DNA of 64,000 bases from Vitis vinifera. Taxonomy: Eukaryota > Streptophyta > Magnoliopsida > Vitales > Vitaceae. Shown here piece by piece: positions 1 through 11,281 of the stretch (positions within the stretch are counted from its first letter, which is position 1; every line of letters begins with the position of its first letter). Both the position numbers and the translations under genes were made by a program. Below the pieces are notes generated by a model that saw only the letters and a list, made by a program, of their open reading frames with translations, was not told where the DNA came from and did not search any database. The DNA is taken from NCBI RefSeq assembly GCF_030704535.1, contig NC_081822.1:11711001-11775000 (forward strand). Direction: 5' to 3'.

Positions 1-580
1 ACGGACTTAGTCGTTCACTAAGCTCGTGCGGCACTTGACAAGCCAAGACGCTTGATCTTGCTAAGTCAGCCTTGCTCCCTAATGTTTAGCTTGCTAGGTT
101 AAGACACTCGCGATTCAAAAGCTTAAGAAGCTTGGTAGGCAACTCCTTAAAGAATGGAAGCTCTTATTAACTCAAGAAAGCCTTTACAAGTGCTTGGATG
201 CTCACTTACTTGGTTAGGAAGTGATTTGGGTGGTGCCTTGACCAAATGAGGGCCTTACCTATTTATAGGCACCAATGGAACTCTCTGGAACCTTGGAGGG
301 TTCCTTACAAATCAAGAATATTCTAGAACTCCCTATACTAATCTAAGTACAACTCTATGTACAAGAATATACAAGAGACCTCTAAAATTCTCTAGAAAGC
401 CTTGGACTCCTCTCATGCCTTCCACCATAGTGTAGAGATGTGTGGACATCTTTAGGCATCTTTAGAACCTTTCACACTTTTCCCACCAATGACTTAGTAT
501 AGATGGCTCTAGGAGTTTCCAGAAGCTTGCCTCCTTTTATATAAGCCCATGGGAAGGGTTATTTGAAGCATCTTGTGACA
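1..580 (-). mobile_element. Partial LTR, reverse orientation, running off the left edge
   Basis: Read on the minus strand, an LTR-like sequence begins at 580 with TGTCACA, exactly where P450 homology stops in the neighbouring fragment. A good TATA box (TATATAAAAG, about 536-545) lies some 40 bases inside, as expected for the promoter of an LTR. No coding capacity is visible. The other end and its target duplication lie outside the window, so family and intact versus solo status cannot be told. The call rests on the TG start, the TATA box and the sharp break in the P450. Confidence 0.5.
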
Positions 581-817
581 CTTTGCTGGCCAAGCGAGGA
601 AGACCTACTAGAAAATTCAAGATCATGTGCTTTCAAGAGCTCTTTTGCCATTTTGGCCAAAGAATCCACCAGGGTAGGCACCAAGCCGAGGCCCAAGGAC
701 AAGATGGGTCCATATTGCTTAGAGAGCTGCCATAGGTAGACATGAGGGGTTGAGTTATCCATCTGGTACAAGTTCCCAATGAAGGGAAGCCCAGGACCAG
801 GTGGAAGATGAAGTTCA
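581..817 (-). pseudogene. Cytochrome P450 N-terminal fragment
   Basis: The minus strand encodes the proline hinge ([11 protein letters not shown], one Pro fewer than its relatives) followed by the first beta region of a CYP71-type P450 (YLWQLSKQYGP, then VPTL, MAKELLKAHDLEF). It resembles P450-5 and P450-6 in this window more than P450-1 to -3 (shared MDNS and SLxLG). The membrane anchor is missing on the upstream side, and homology ends inside the GQQK codons at 581, where an LTR begins. Any remaining part of the gene would lie beyond the left edge. It is not functional as seen. Confidence 0.8.
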
Positions 818-2557
818 ATATTTTAGAATCTTGTTAGTATAAAATCAAATTTAATTTTTTTTAATAAAATTGTATTTAATGGATTCTTTTGATAAAATTG
901 AATTAAACTTTTTTAAATAAATAAACTGAAATCATTAATTTGAAATTACTTTTAATATAAATAAATTCTTTTTGAAATTTCTTAAAAATCTTGTAATCTT
1001 TAAAATAATTAAATCATTTTTTTTATCAATTTAATAAATCATCTTGTATAATTCTCATGTTATTCTTTTTATACACTCTTATAATATGATTTTGTCACCA
1101 TGATTTGTTATATATTGATTTGTGTCATTTTGTTTTTGGGTATCATAATTAATTAATTAATTATCATAATTCATTTTTATTGAACTTTTGACTATCATCT
1201 TTTTGAATTCTTCTCCTTCTTAATTACTCCTTACCTTGTTTTCTTAAGATCATTTTGTTTACCACATTCAAATATAAACATTAGATTTAAGCACAAAATA
1301 AATCAAACCTTCATCTAATAGCAACATTTATTTATTCCAAAAGTCTTATTTTTCTAACACAAATTCAAATAGTTTATATACTAAATTTGGAAAAATTATA
1401 TTTTTAAAGTTGATTACATCAAAATATTTATTTTCTTAAAATTATTTTTAGAATTCTTTTTTTATTGTTGAAAGTTGGGATTCTTTTTGTATATATCTAT
1501 ATATATATATATATATGTTAACTTTGTTTTATCAGTTCCAAAAGCTAAAATAAATGTTTATCCTTTGAAGTACCACATTGTACAAATTAGAGACCTTCAA
1601 GATTTCTTATAGAAAAAAAAAAAAAAAATACAAATACAAATCTCACCTTGAAGCAAAACCATGATAAGTTTTCTTTTATTGAAATAAAACTAATGTTAAA
1701 GAAACCTTCATAATGTGTGTTTATATGCAAGAATAGAAAAAAAAAAAAAGATGAGCATGAACATTGACGGATTCAAGTGGGGCTTACAGGGGGCTTCACC
1801 TCAATAAAAGTGGGTTTTAAGCATATGACCTCAATTTTGGAGAAAAATTACGCTACCGATGAACTAAATCTTGTTTTTTGCCTTAATTTTATCCCTTCTA
1901 AATGTAATCTCTTTTATTTTGCCCTCTCTAAATCCTATTTCTAGCTCCGTCCTGAGCACGAACATAAATTACAATATCATGTAAATATAAAAAAGAGAAA
2001 TTAAATTAATAAATAAAAAGAAAAATAAAATGTTTTTTTTTCTATTTCTATTTCAATATTTCATACATGATCTCAAGTAATTAAAAAAAAAAAAAAAAAG
2101 AGTGAGCTTTGCCAAAGGAAAAACATAAAAGAAACCAATAAGCTTCCTTTTGTTAAGTATTTACGAAATTCTATATTTTTGAAACAACTAGGTAGACTTA
2201 ATTTTTAAAATGTAGATGTCTTTGGCTTTATAGAATCCATATTATATTTTACATCAGATTTGTATAAACTTAATTCTTCAAATAAATACAAATCATAAAT
2301 GTTTTTAGATTTATAAACAATCATATGCCACGACTATGAATATAGCAACTATATAAAATTTAACAATATGATGGTACAACTCCAAAGTGAATGCTGGTAA
2401 ATTGAACTAATTTTCCAATAACTACATTCCTCATAAAGTTCAAAATGGTAAACACCTCTTGAAATGCATTTTTTCTAGTATGATTTAATCTATTCTTTAT
2501 TGTAAAAAATCTCTATCACATGCTACTTATTATTAAAGAAAAAAAACTTAAATAATA
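818..2557. other. AT-rich spacer without genes
   Basis: No credible coding region is seen. It holds an AT dinucleotide tract near 1494-1516, poly-A runs near 1613-1629 and 2083-2099, and a GC-richer patch (about 1750-1960) ending in TCTAGCTCCGTCCTGAGCA that looks like a dispersed-repeat remnant I cannot name. Confidence 0.6.
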
Positions 2558-2985
2558 GATATATATTATCTCACACCGGATAAGGGAGAAAGTTTTTGAC
2601 ATTATATCAATATGGATTTTTCTTAATCATGTAAATGCATTTTAAAACCGTGATGATTCATTTGGATTTAAAATGAACAATATTTACACAATTGAGTGTA
2701 GATTGTTACAAATAGTATTAAAGTTGATTCTCGCCTTCAATGTAAGAGTTTATTTAGCCTCGTGTGAGATATTTGTTTATTTGATCTCATAATTCTGTAA
2801 ACACATGACAAAAATATTGTATTTGCTTAAGACGATTGTAATATCATACATCGAATAAGAGAGTTTCTAATGATATATAAATATAAATTTTCTTTGATCA
2901 TGTACACACGTTTTAAAATTACAAGAACTCATTTGAACTTAGAGCAAATAATATCTATAAAGTTAGATACGAATCGTTATAATAT
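2558..2985 (+). mobile_element. Decayed Cassandra-type TRIM element
   Basis: Two diverged LTR-like blocks (about 2558-2710 and 2836-2985) follow the intact Cassandra at 51484-51896 closely. They share, in order, the CACACCGGATAAGG start, CATGTAAATGCATTTTAAAACCGTGA, and GTTACAAATAGTATTAAAG in place of the GTTACAAATGGTATCAGAG primer-binding junction. The blocks are offset by about 274 bases (264 in the intact copy). Most differences are C-to-T or G-to-A, as in old methylated copies. Short reading frames here are chance. Confidence 0.65.
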
Positions 2986-4641
2986 AATTTTTAGGAAAAA
3001 TTTAGAAGTGTGTACAAGGAGAAGAATATATTTTTCATGGGTATATATTTGTTTGTGTAACCGCTCGATCAACTTATGGATTGAGCGAGACATGAGATTA
3101 ATTATGCACCACGAATTAAACTGCAACTTGCAGAAGGTCCAATTAGGTATACGTAGGTTCAATCAACATAACAAATATGGGGTGTAGCTAGAAATATCAA
3201 GCAAGCGGGGCTCTATATTAGCCACAATTGATGGGATGAGTCTTATGGCAAACAGTAGGAAGAATACCCCGCCATTAAACAAACTCCACATGATTTTTCA
3301 AACCCATGCAAGTAAACTAACTTCCCCCCTATGACAACGAGGTGTCCTTGTGGATGTCTTTGAAAAGTTTAGAACTTCTCATGGTCATGAGCTTTAATTA
3401 CAACTTCATAGATATCATTTACTTTAAATTGATTAATTGACCCATGTTACTCTAAAGAACATCTATACATATCAAATAAATCACCTTTTATAAGTATCCA
3501 TAGCTAAAGTGAGATATCGCATTCACCATTTAATATAAATACAATGTTTTTGTTATGACCTATAAGATTAGGAACTCATTTCCTAACACGATGTGCTTGA
3601 AAATATCATATTACATTAAAAGAATATTAAAAATTTCCTTCATACATGATATACAATATCATACCAATATCCTCGTTGTGGTCTATAAAAGGGTTAAAAT
3701 TTCTCTTATTGTTTCGTCATTCCTCATTGGATTAATATATGATTTGTTATGAACTTGTAATTGTTATTCATTTTATGGTAATTGGTTATCTCTTGTTTTT
3801 CTATTTAAAGCTTGATACTTGAATATTTTTTTTCAAAATATTAATTTTGAAATTAATGTTCTTTAGGACAATTAATTTTTTTTTTTTACTTATTGCTTTG
3901 TCTGAGGAAATTTTGTTTGAAGGAAAAAATGAATTTATTTATTTATTGCGGAATTGAAATAGGTCACTTTTTTAAGACTTTAGAGGCTTGACAAATAAGT
4001 TTTTTAAAGTACTTAATTTATTTTTTAAATTTTCTATACTAATTATAAATTTGATATTTCTCTTATATTTGGAAATATGTAATAGAATTTTCATATTTTC
4101 CTTTGATTTTGGTTTAGAATTTGCCAAATTATTAGTTTTTGTCTTAAATTTATAAAATAAAAACAAACATAATAATGATATTTTTGTACGGATATTAATG
4201 TTAAAATCTAATTTAAATTTTTTTAATTATTGCAATGAATTTGGGGTTTTTGATTATTTGAAAATATGTTAAATTTCTACTTTATCAAATTAATAATTTG
4301 ATAATATTCTATTTTGATAATTTAAAATAAGAATAAATACAATTTATAATTTTTATGAGACATTTTATTACAATTTTAATATATTTTTAGCATGTAAAAA
4401 GAAAAAAAGAGTTAGCACAACAACATTTAGACATCATAAAAGCAAAAATAATTAAACAATAACTTCTATGTTCATAAATTTATCCAGATTAAGGTATCTA
4501 GATCATTATGTATTAATACTTCTAATTTTATAGGATGCCTCCAACACAGACTTCAAATTAATTAACCTAGTAATATGACCTTTTGTCTTCCATTTTTACA
4601 TCAAATAAAAAGATATGCATATTTATTTACATGCCTATTCA
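2986..4641. other. Spacer with a possible second decayed Cassandra copy
   Basis: No gene is seen. On the minus strand, about 3430-3715 contains CCACAACGAGGATATTG and GGTCATAACAAAAACATTG blocks that recall the interior-to-LTR junction of Cassandra, so this may be a very old copy (low confidence). The stretch 3790-4640 is AT-rich. Its last part (about 4480-4560) matches 11125-11200 downstream of P450-2, showing that the 3' flanks of P450-1 and P450-2 are duplicates. Confidence 0.45.
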
Positions 4642-6231
4642 TCAGATATGGCTCCTAGCCAACAGGCAAAGAGCATTCTTCTTGTGCATGGTGATACCAG
4701 GTTTGACATCGGTGTCTATGTCTTCCTTGTTCATTCCAGCAGGCATTTCCCAGTCAAATGAGTAAAGTAGATTAGCTAGTGTCAGCTCCACCATCACAGC
4801 TCCTAGCAGTAACCCTGGGCAAACTCGTCGTCCTCCTCCAAAAGGTATGAGCTGGTAATCCTGTCCTTTGAAGTCTATGGAAGAACCCAAGAATCTCTCA
4901 GGCATGAACTCTTCTGGGTTTTCCCAGAACTCAGGATCTCTTCCAATGGCCCATGCATTCACAAACACGAGGGTTTTGGGTGCTATCTCATACCCATCTA
5001 TCACACACTTTTCAAGTGTTTCTCTCGGGACCAGCAATGGAGCTGCTGGATGCAATCTCATCGTCTCCTTCACTAGTGCTTTGAGATAAGAAAGCTTCTG
5101 GAGATCATCTTCATCCACAAAGCCCTTCTTCCCGATTAAATTTCTGAGTTCTTCTTGTGCTTTCTTCATCACTATGGGATTCTTCATTAGTTCTGTCATC
5201 GCCCAAACCACTGTGGCCGCACTTGTATCTGTTCCTGCGACAAATATGTCCTGCAAGGAAAATCAAAGAAAACAAATATAAGGGGTTAACTTGTAATATG
5301 CAGTACTATATACTCAATATTAATCTAGCTAGTCAAATTAATAAATTACCACGAACATAGCTTTAATGTGATCCCAAGTGAGATCAACTGTAGATGAACG
5401 ATCCTTCTGCAGTCTAAGCAAGACATCAGTGATGTCTTCTTGCTCAAGCTTTGATCTATTTGGATCCAGGTGCTCATCAATGATTTCTTGACAAAACAAA
5501 TCCAATTCCTCGAAAATTTTCTCGAGCCGAGCAATCATGCCTGTGAGTTTGTCGACCCAGCCCATTAAAGGAAAATGGTCCGAGAAAAAGAAGGCCATCG
5601 ACATGGTCTGAACTCCACCTAGGAGTTCATGAAATCTACTTCTTTCACATCCTTCATCATCGTACCTCTTACCGAACGCAACCCTGCAGATTATGGTGCT
5701 TGTGAGAAGAATTAAGATCTCACTTAAGTTGGTGAGCTTGGAAGCAGAAGCAAACTTGGAAATCTTTTTAACCGTTTCCAGAACCTCATCTTCCCGGATA
5801 TGACGAAAGGATTGCACCCTTTTAGAATTGAAAAGATGAAGAGCACAAACCTTTCTCATTTCCCTCCAATAATCATTGGATGGAGCAACAGACAAAGATA
5901 GGCCATTGTAGGTTAACTTTTTCAGGCCAAGCATGGAAGGCCTGCCAGAAAATTCAAGATCGTGTGTTTTCATGACCTCTTTTGCCATTCTTGCAGAAGA
6001 AACAACTAGGGTTGGCACGAAACCAAGGCGTAAGAACATGAGGGAGCCGTATTGTTTAGAAAGTTGCCATAGGTAGAGATGAGGAGCTGTTTTACTAATC
6101 TGGAGCAAGTTTCCAATGAAGGGCAGCCCTGGAGGACCTGGTGGAAGGGGCGTTCTTCCATTGTTTCTGTGGTTTCGAACAAGAAACAAGAGGAAGAGAG
6201 GGAGAGCTAAAAGGATAAGATGCAATATCAT
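4642..6231 (-). CDS. Cytochrome P450-1, CYP71/CYP83-like (two exons)
   Basis: A haem-thiolate monooxygenase, expected to be ER-anchored and to oxidise a small specialised metabolite with electrons from cytochrome P450 reductase; substrate unknown. Exon 1 is 5350-6231 and exon 2 4642-5250, joined by a 99-bp phase-0 GT-AG intron, giving 496 residues, a normal A-type length. Visible: hydrophobic anchor (1-18), PPGPPGLP hinge (30-37), I-helix AGTDTS (299-304), ExxR as ETMR (356-359), PERF (411-414) and haem loop FGGGRRVCPG with Cys 438. The start was chosen at MILHL, which aligns with P450-2 and -3; an in-frame ATG 16 codons upstream (6279) would put polar residues before the anchor. It belongs with P450-2 and -3. 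All key residues are present, so it is probably functional. Confidence 0.93.
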
Positions 6232-6327
6232 CACGGTTTGAGGGGGTTTGGGGAGCTGCTGAGAGTCTTTGATATGCAAAAATGTTGAAGGAGTCTCTCC
6301 TCAATGGCACTGGGCTATCAGATGCAG

Positions 6328-6465
6328 TATTTGATTTGCGTTGGCCGATGAGCGTAGCCTATCATCCAATGGACCTGCTTCGGAAGCCTAATTAATGTTA
6401 ATACTTAATTGGCAGTTTGTCACAGATGTAAAAGGGACTGTAGTGGTTGGATCATAACAACAAAA
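6328..6465 (-). promoter_or_regulatory. Conserved upstream block of P450-1
   Basis: About 100-235 bases upstream of the start codon, this block is shared almost word for word with the regions upstream of P450-2 and P450-3. Its best-conserved core on the plus strand is CTTAATTGGCAGTTTGTCAC (from 6404), found again at 13068 and 18130. Retention at similar distances (173, 185 and 213 bases from ATG) suggests promoter function or simply recent duplication; the sequence alone does not separate these. No clear TATA box was found for P450-1. Confidence 0.5.
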
Positions 6466-7026
6466 ATTTGGGTTTGGCTAAATGATTGGAGTCAGGCAGC
6501 TGATCGATTACGTGGATAAGAGAGTCCCTCTCTTTTTTCTCTCTTGACAGAACTGATATCTAGGGAAGAGTCACAGAACAAAAGGGGCCACTTGTGAAAA
6601 GTATCCATCCATTGACGGGAATGTTCAATGAATGAAATAGTAATACAAACAAAACTATAAAGCTACTCCTAAAAATAGGCATACGAACATTAATTTTCAA
6701 TAAAGCAATAAGCGTCTTTTCAATGAATTAAACAAAACTACAAAAATTTCTTCTCAATTTAAATACAGTAGATAAGATTTCCTAAGAAAGAAACAAGACA
6801 ATGGTAATCCCTTTCAAAGACCTGTTCACTGTGACCACAATTTTCCCCAAGAACAAACGTGGACAGCCAGGAATGGATCATAAAATGGGATTTGGCTTCA
6901 CCGGCGGACAAGAGATTTGAGTAATATTATCTACAATAAATATGGATCTAGATTCCAGAAGCATGCAAATGGGCATTGTGGATAAGACTGAGCCTGTTTC
7001 AAATGCAAGGAATATTGGGTTTGGGC
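6466..7026. other. Upstream spacer of P450-1, shared with P450-3
   Basis: No coding sequence. Parts (about 6780-7025) match 18430-18640 upstream of P450-3, including AAGAACAAACGTGGACAGCC and the run ending TTGGGTTTGGGCTGG, and weakly match 13440-13650 upstream of P450-2. This marks the unit of tandem duplication as gene plus several hundred bases of 5' flank. Confidence 0.6.
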
Positions 7027-7457
7027 TGGGGATGGCAATGGGCCCGTTGATTAGAAATAATTCTTATCTCCTTTCCATTTAAAAAATTAAACGGGTAGGG
7101 CGGGTAGTTTAACTTTTTTTTTTTTAATTTAATATATATTTTTAAATTACTTTTAAAATTTTTAATTATATTAAAATAAGTATATTTTATAAATAATTAA
7201 ATTATTATATTTTTTTTATAACTTATTTTATTATTATCTATACACTAAAAATAGTAAAATAAAAATTAAATTAAATTAATTTTAAAATTTGAATTAAATT
7301 AATTTTATATATAATTGGGGTGGGACGGGGCAATACCCGAACCCGCCCTAGGTTTTTTTAAAAAAAATCCCAAACCCGTTTATTAAAATTGAATCCTGTC
7401 CTATTAGGAGCGGGATAGGACGAGTATCCAAAAAAACCCGTCCCATTGTCATCCCTA
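7027..7457. mobile_element. hAT-type MITE, 431 bp
   Basis: Ends are inverted repeats: TGGGGATGGCAATGGG on the left and, read from the right end, TAGGGATGACAATGGG (2 mismatches in 16). It is flanked by 8-bp near-duplications GTTTGGGC (7019-7026) and GTTTGGAC (7458-7465), the size made by hAT transposases. The interior is AT-rich, with inverted GGGTAGGGCGGG and CCCGAACCCGCCC blocks and no coding capacity. The related flank upstream of P450-3 (about 18620-18640) has the same GGGTTTGGGCTGG without an element. Confidence 0.75.
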
Positions 7458-7539
7458 GTTTGGACAGGTATTGTTAGCTTTGAGTTTAAAGATATCCTTA
7501 CAATTTTACAATACATCTAACATTTAAAGGAGTATAGCA

Positions 7540-7830
7540 CTAGTCACTATCTACAATTTAAAGGAATTCATGAATATATAACATTAATAACTTTTTCGTT
7601 TATTCAGCGAGATATTAAAATCACCATCTCATACAGACATAATGTTCTAGTTGTGTCCTACTAGATTACAAAACCACAAAGATAGTCACCTCCTCATGAG
7701 TTGAGGATCAATTATGATATTATTTGTAATAACTTACTCTCAATTTGCCCTTGTGATTTTAAAATGTGTTTATAAAGTTAGGATGAGTCCATATATATAT
7801 AGTATTATCTAATATGAGATATTACAACAC
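7540..7830 (-). mobile_element. Decayed Cassandra-type element, reverse orientation
   Basis: On the minus strand it carries a diverged LTR (starting TGTAATATCTCATATTAGAT near 7825), then TTACAAATAATATCATAATTGATCC in place of the tRNA-primer junction, then GGACACAACTAGAACATTATGTCTG matching the interior end of the intact Cassandra at 51484-51896. The second LTR is recognisable only at its start. Order and spacing match the intact element, but many C-to-T changes and deletions have built up. Limits are approximate. Confidence 0.6.
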
Positions 7831-10800
7831 AATTATAGATGTAGTTGGGTTGGACCTATCATTTCAAATATTAATCACTGGTATAGAAGTTTTATGCTCC
7901 AAATATTAATCTCTACTGTAGAAGTTTTATGCTGCTTAATAACCCACTAATAAGTTATACTAAAAATATTAATCTCTGCTGTAAAAGTTTTATTTATTTA
8001 TTTATTTATAGGCAATAGTTTTGATCAAATGTCATAAAATAAGCAAAATACTCGTCAAAATTTTGATAAATATAAATGGTATTTGTAATACGATTTAAAT
8101 GGTATTTGTTTCTTTAAATGCAATTTTTTGTAATACGATTTAAATGATATTTGTTTTTTTATTGAATAGAAAAATTTAAAATATTTGATTTTTTCTATTT
8201 CATTAAAAATAATTTAGTGATAAATTAATATAATTAAAATAAACTTATTACTAATAAATTTACTTTAGTTATCTTATTTGATATCAATAATTACTTTTAA
8301 TTGAATGTAAAAAGTCAAATATTTTAATATTTTTTATTAAGTGAAAAAAAAAATACATTCTTAATTTTCTTTCATGGTATAAAATTAATCTACATACGTG
8401 GGATGCTAAAAAAACATATCATTAATTTTAAGAAAAAGTTTATAAAAAGCCTGTTGTATGACTAGGAGAGGAACGTAGTTTTCATGAGTATAATTTTCTT
8501 TCTGTCACGGAACAACTTTTGGATGGAGTGTGGACATGAGATTAAGCCCGTCTACTCAAACTACAACTTTGGAGAAGGTCCAAGGTATGGTGCTCAATCA
8601 ACATGGAAAAAGCGAGATAGTTGGAAACAAGAGGGTCAATCATGGCCACAATTAATGAGACATGAGTATGACATGGATAACGATCCAAGTCATATAAATG
8701 ATATAATACAGCCAAGGGAAACTTATCTAAAATAGTAGCAAAAAGTCTACAAATGTGTCTTTTAAGTACACTAATTTTTCCTCTTGGTTTTCTCAAATGT
8801 TATTTGATATTTATATTTTTTAGATATCCAAATGCCATCTTCTAACTAGAGCAAATGATCATTTCTTATAATAGAAAAAATGTCCGTTGAGTTTATGTAG
8901 TCGTGTTCTTGAAAATATGACAACTAATTCATGTTCTTAAGAACATAATATCTGGTTTGTGTTATTGAGAATACAACATATGGTTCTCATTCTTAATAAT
9001 ACGATTGTAAGAGTCTCTTATATAAATAATTTATGTTATCTTCCCGTCTTTACTTGAATGCCCACTTCATGTCTAAGGCCCATTATGTTTGATTTCGGTC
9101 ATGTAGTTTTTTTTTTTGTAAATTTTTTGTGTACATGTGCTTTATTTTATTTAATTTTTTCTCCTTACTTTAATTTTTTTGTTCCACTTTTTGTTCTTTT
9201 TATGCTTTATTTATTACTTTAATATTAATTATATTATTATTATTGAATATTAATATTATTATTACTATAATTATTTATGTTAGAAAATTTTAATTAAATA
9301 ATGATATTATTATTAGAATTTAATATTATTTGTATGGATATGATGCCTATTACTAGATGAATATACCATATACCAGTCATAGAAGATGCCTCTTTTTTTT
9401 TTTTTTAATTAACAAAATTTGAAGCTGTCATTGTAAAAATCACTTATACTAGGATTTCACCTCATGTAATGCACTGATACAATGCCTATAAGAAAATCAA
9501 AGCTTGCCTTATTTTTTTTAATTATATTTAGTTTTCTAAAATTTTCATAATTTTCAACCTCGGGACCATCCTCCAAGCTTACACTCCATTCCATTATTTA
9601 TTTTGCAGCTTGGGGGATTCGAACCCAAATTGGACTAAGCTGCTCATTGATAATAAATGTTGAATTTAAATTGGTTAAGGTTCATCGTTAAAAAGAAAAA
9701 CCTAATTCTAATTATTTTATTTTAAATTATATTTAATTGATTAATAAAAATATAAAAATCAATATTATAATATTTTAATAAGTCTTTTTTATATATCATT
9801 TATATGATAATTAAATATAAAAATATAAATATTAAAAAAATCATATACGTATCATCATTTATTTCACTCTATTAAATGAATTTGAATTAAATAAATTATA
9901 CATTTTAATATTAAATATATCATCATTTATCTTATTAATTCTATTATAAAAAATTACTATCACTTCACTTTTAAATTTTTTATATCTATCCTTTTAATTT
10001 TGAATGTTTTTATTTTAAAATATTTAAAATATAAATTTATTTAAAAAAACTAAAATATAAATAATAATGATAATAAGAAATTTATAATATTTTATAAATT
10101 AAAATTAATTTGATAAGATAAATAATAAATTATATATTATAATCGATATATCATTGCATATAGATATTTTTTTTCATAACAATATTTATGTTAATTACAT
10201 TTACAAAATAATTTTAAAATATATATTTTTATTTATTTTATAATTTTTTAGAGTTTTTTTAAATATTTTCATGAATTTCAAACCTTGGTATATACATAAA
10301 AATCAAATTGCTCTAATAGAAGGAGAGATTAATAATTATATTATTATAATTATACTGTTTATAATAAAATTATAATTTTAAAAAAGAAAAGACAAAATAG
10401 AGAAAAAAAAGGTATAATTGATTTAAAAGTGAAAATCATGGGCATATTTTGATTTTTAATTTTTTAGATTCTTTTTAAGGGTTGTTACAAAAACATAATA
10501 ACTTGAGATATATAAGTTACTTGTAAAGGATAATTTCTGACATTTTTTTTCAGTGGTACATACAAAATAACTGGGGGTTGTTTGTTTTTGTTTTTGTTTT
10601 TTGTTTTTTGTTTTTTGTTTTTGTTTGTTTGTTTATTTATTTATTTATTTTTTAAGTTAAGTCCTAAACCAAGTTACTTTAAGATTTAAAATTAAAGTAA
10701 AATAGAAAAATTGTCTTTTCTATCAAAAGAATATATATATATATATATATTTTTATAGAAAAAGTGGCGATTTAAAATGTTTGAAAATATGTTAAATTTC

Positions 10801-11281
10801 TACTTTATCAAATTATTAATTTTATAATATTCTATTTTTAATTTTTATGAGACATTTAATTACGATTTTAATTAATATATTTTTAGCATGTGAAAAAGCC
10901 AAAAAAAAAAAAGAAGTGTCATTGACACTGTTAGATCAAGCTCTATTCAAATTTATATTAAATTTAAATCTTTTCGATTTTGATATACAAAAAAAATTCT
11001 ATTTTAATATAAGTAAAGAAAAATATGTTAAATTTAATAGTTTGAAAATAAAAATTAAGTTAGTTTTTTTTTTTAAAAAAATCTTGATACTTGAAAAAAT
11101 AATTTCTATGTTCATAAATTTATCCAGATTAAGCTATCTAGATCATTATGTATTAATACTTCTAATTTTATAGGATGCCTCCAACATAGACTTCAAATTA
11201 ACTTAGTAATATGAGCTTTTGCCTTCCATTTTTACATCAAATATATAAAAAGATATGCATATTTATTTACATGCCTATTCA
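7831..11281. other. AT-rich spacer between P450-1 and P450-2, partly duplicated
   Basis: No credible gene. Two stretches recur 5-6 kb downstream in the P450-2/P450-3 spacer: about 8650-9060 matches 14455-14910 (shared TATGACATGGATAACGA and CTACAAATGTGTCTT), and about 10290-10760 matches 15735-16120. A GTTTTTT-rich simple repeat lies at about 10570-10650 and an AT tract at 10731-10750. The matches fix the spacer as part of the ancestral tandem unit. Confidence 0.7.

Noticed and set aside
2870..3187. 105-codon plus-strand open frame
   Set aside because: It overlaps a decayed Cassandra LTR and has no domain or codon pattern of a gene.
10847..11173. 108-codon Lys/Phe/Leu-rich open frame downstream of P450-2
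   Set aside because: AT-rich chance frame in the 3' flank, not matched by a similar frame in the homologous spacers.
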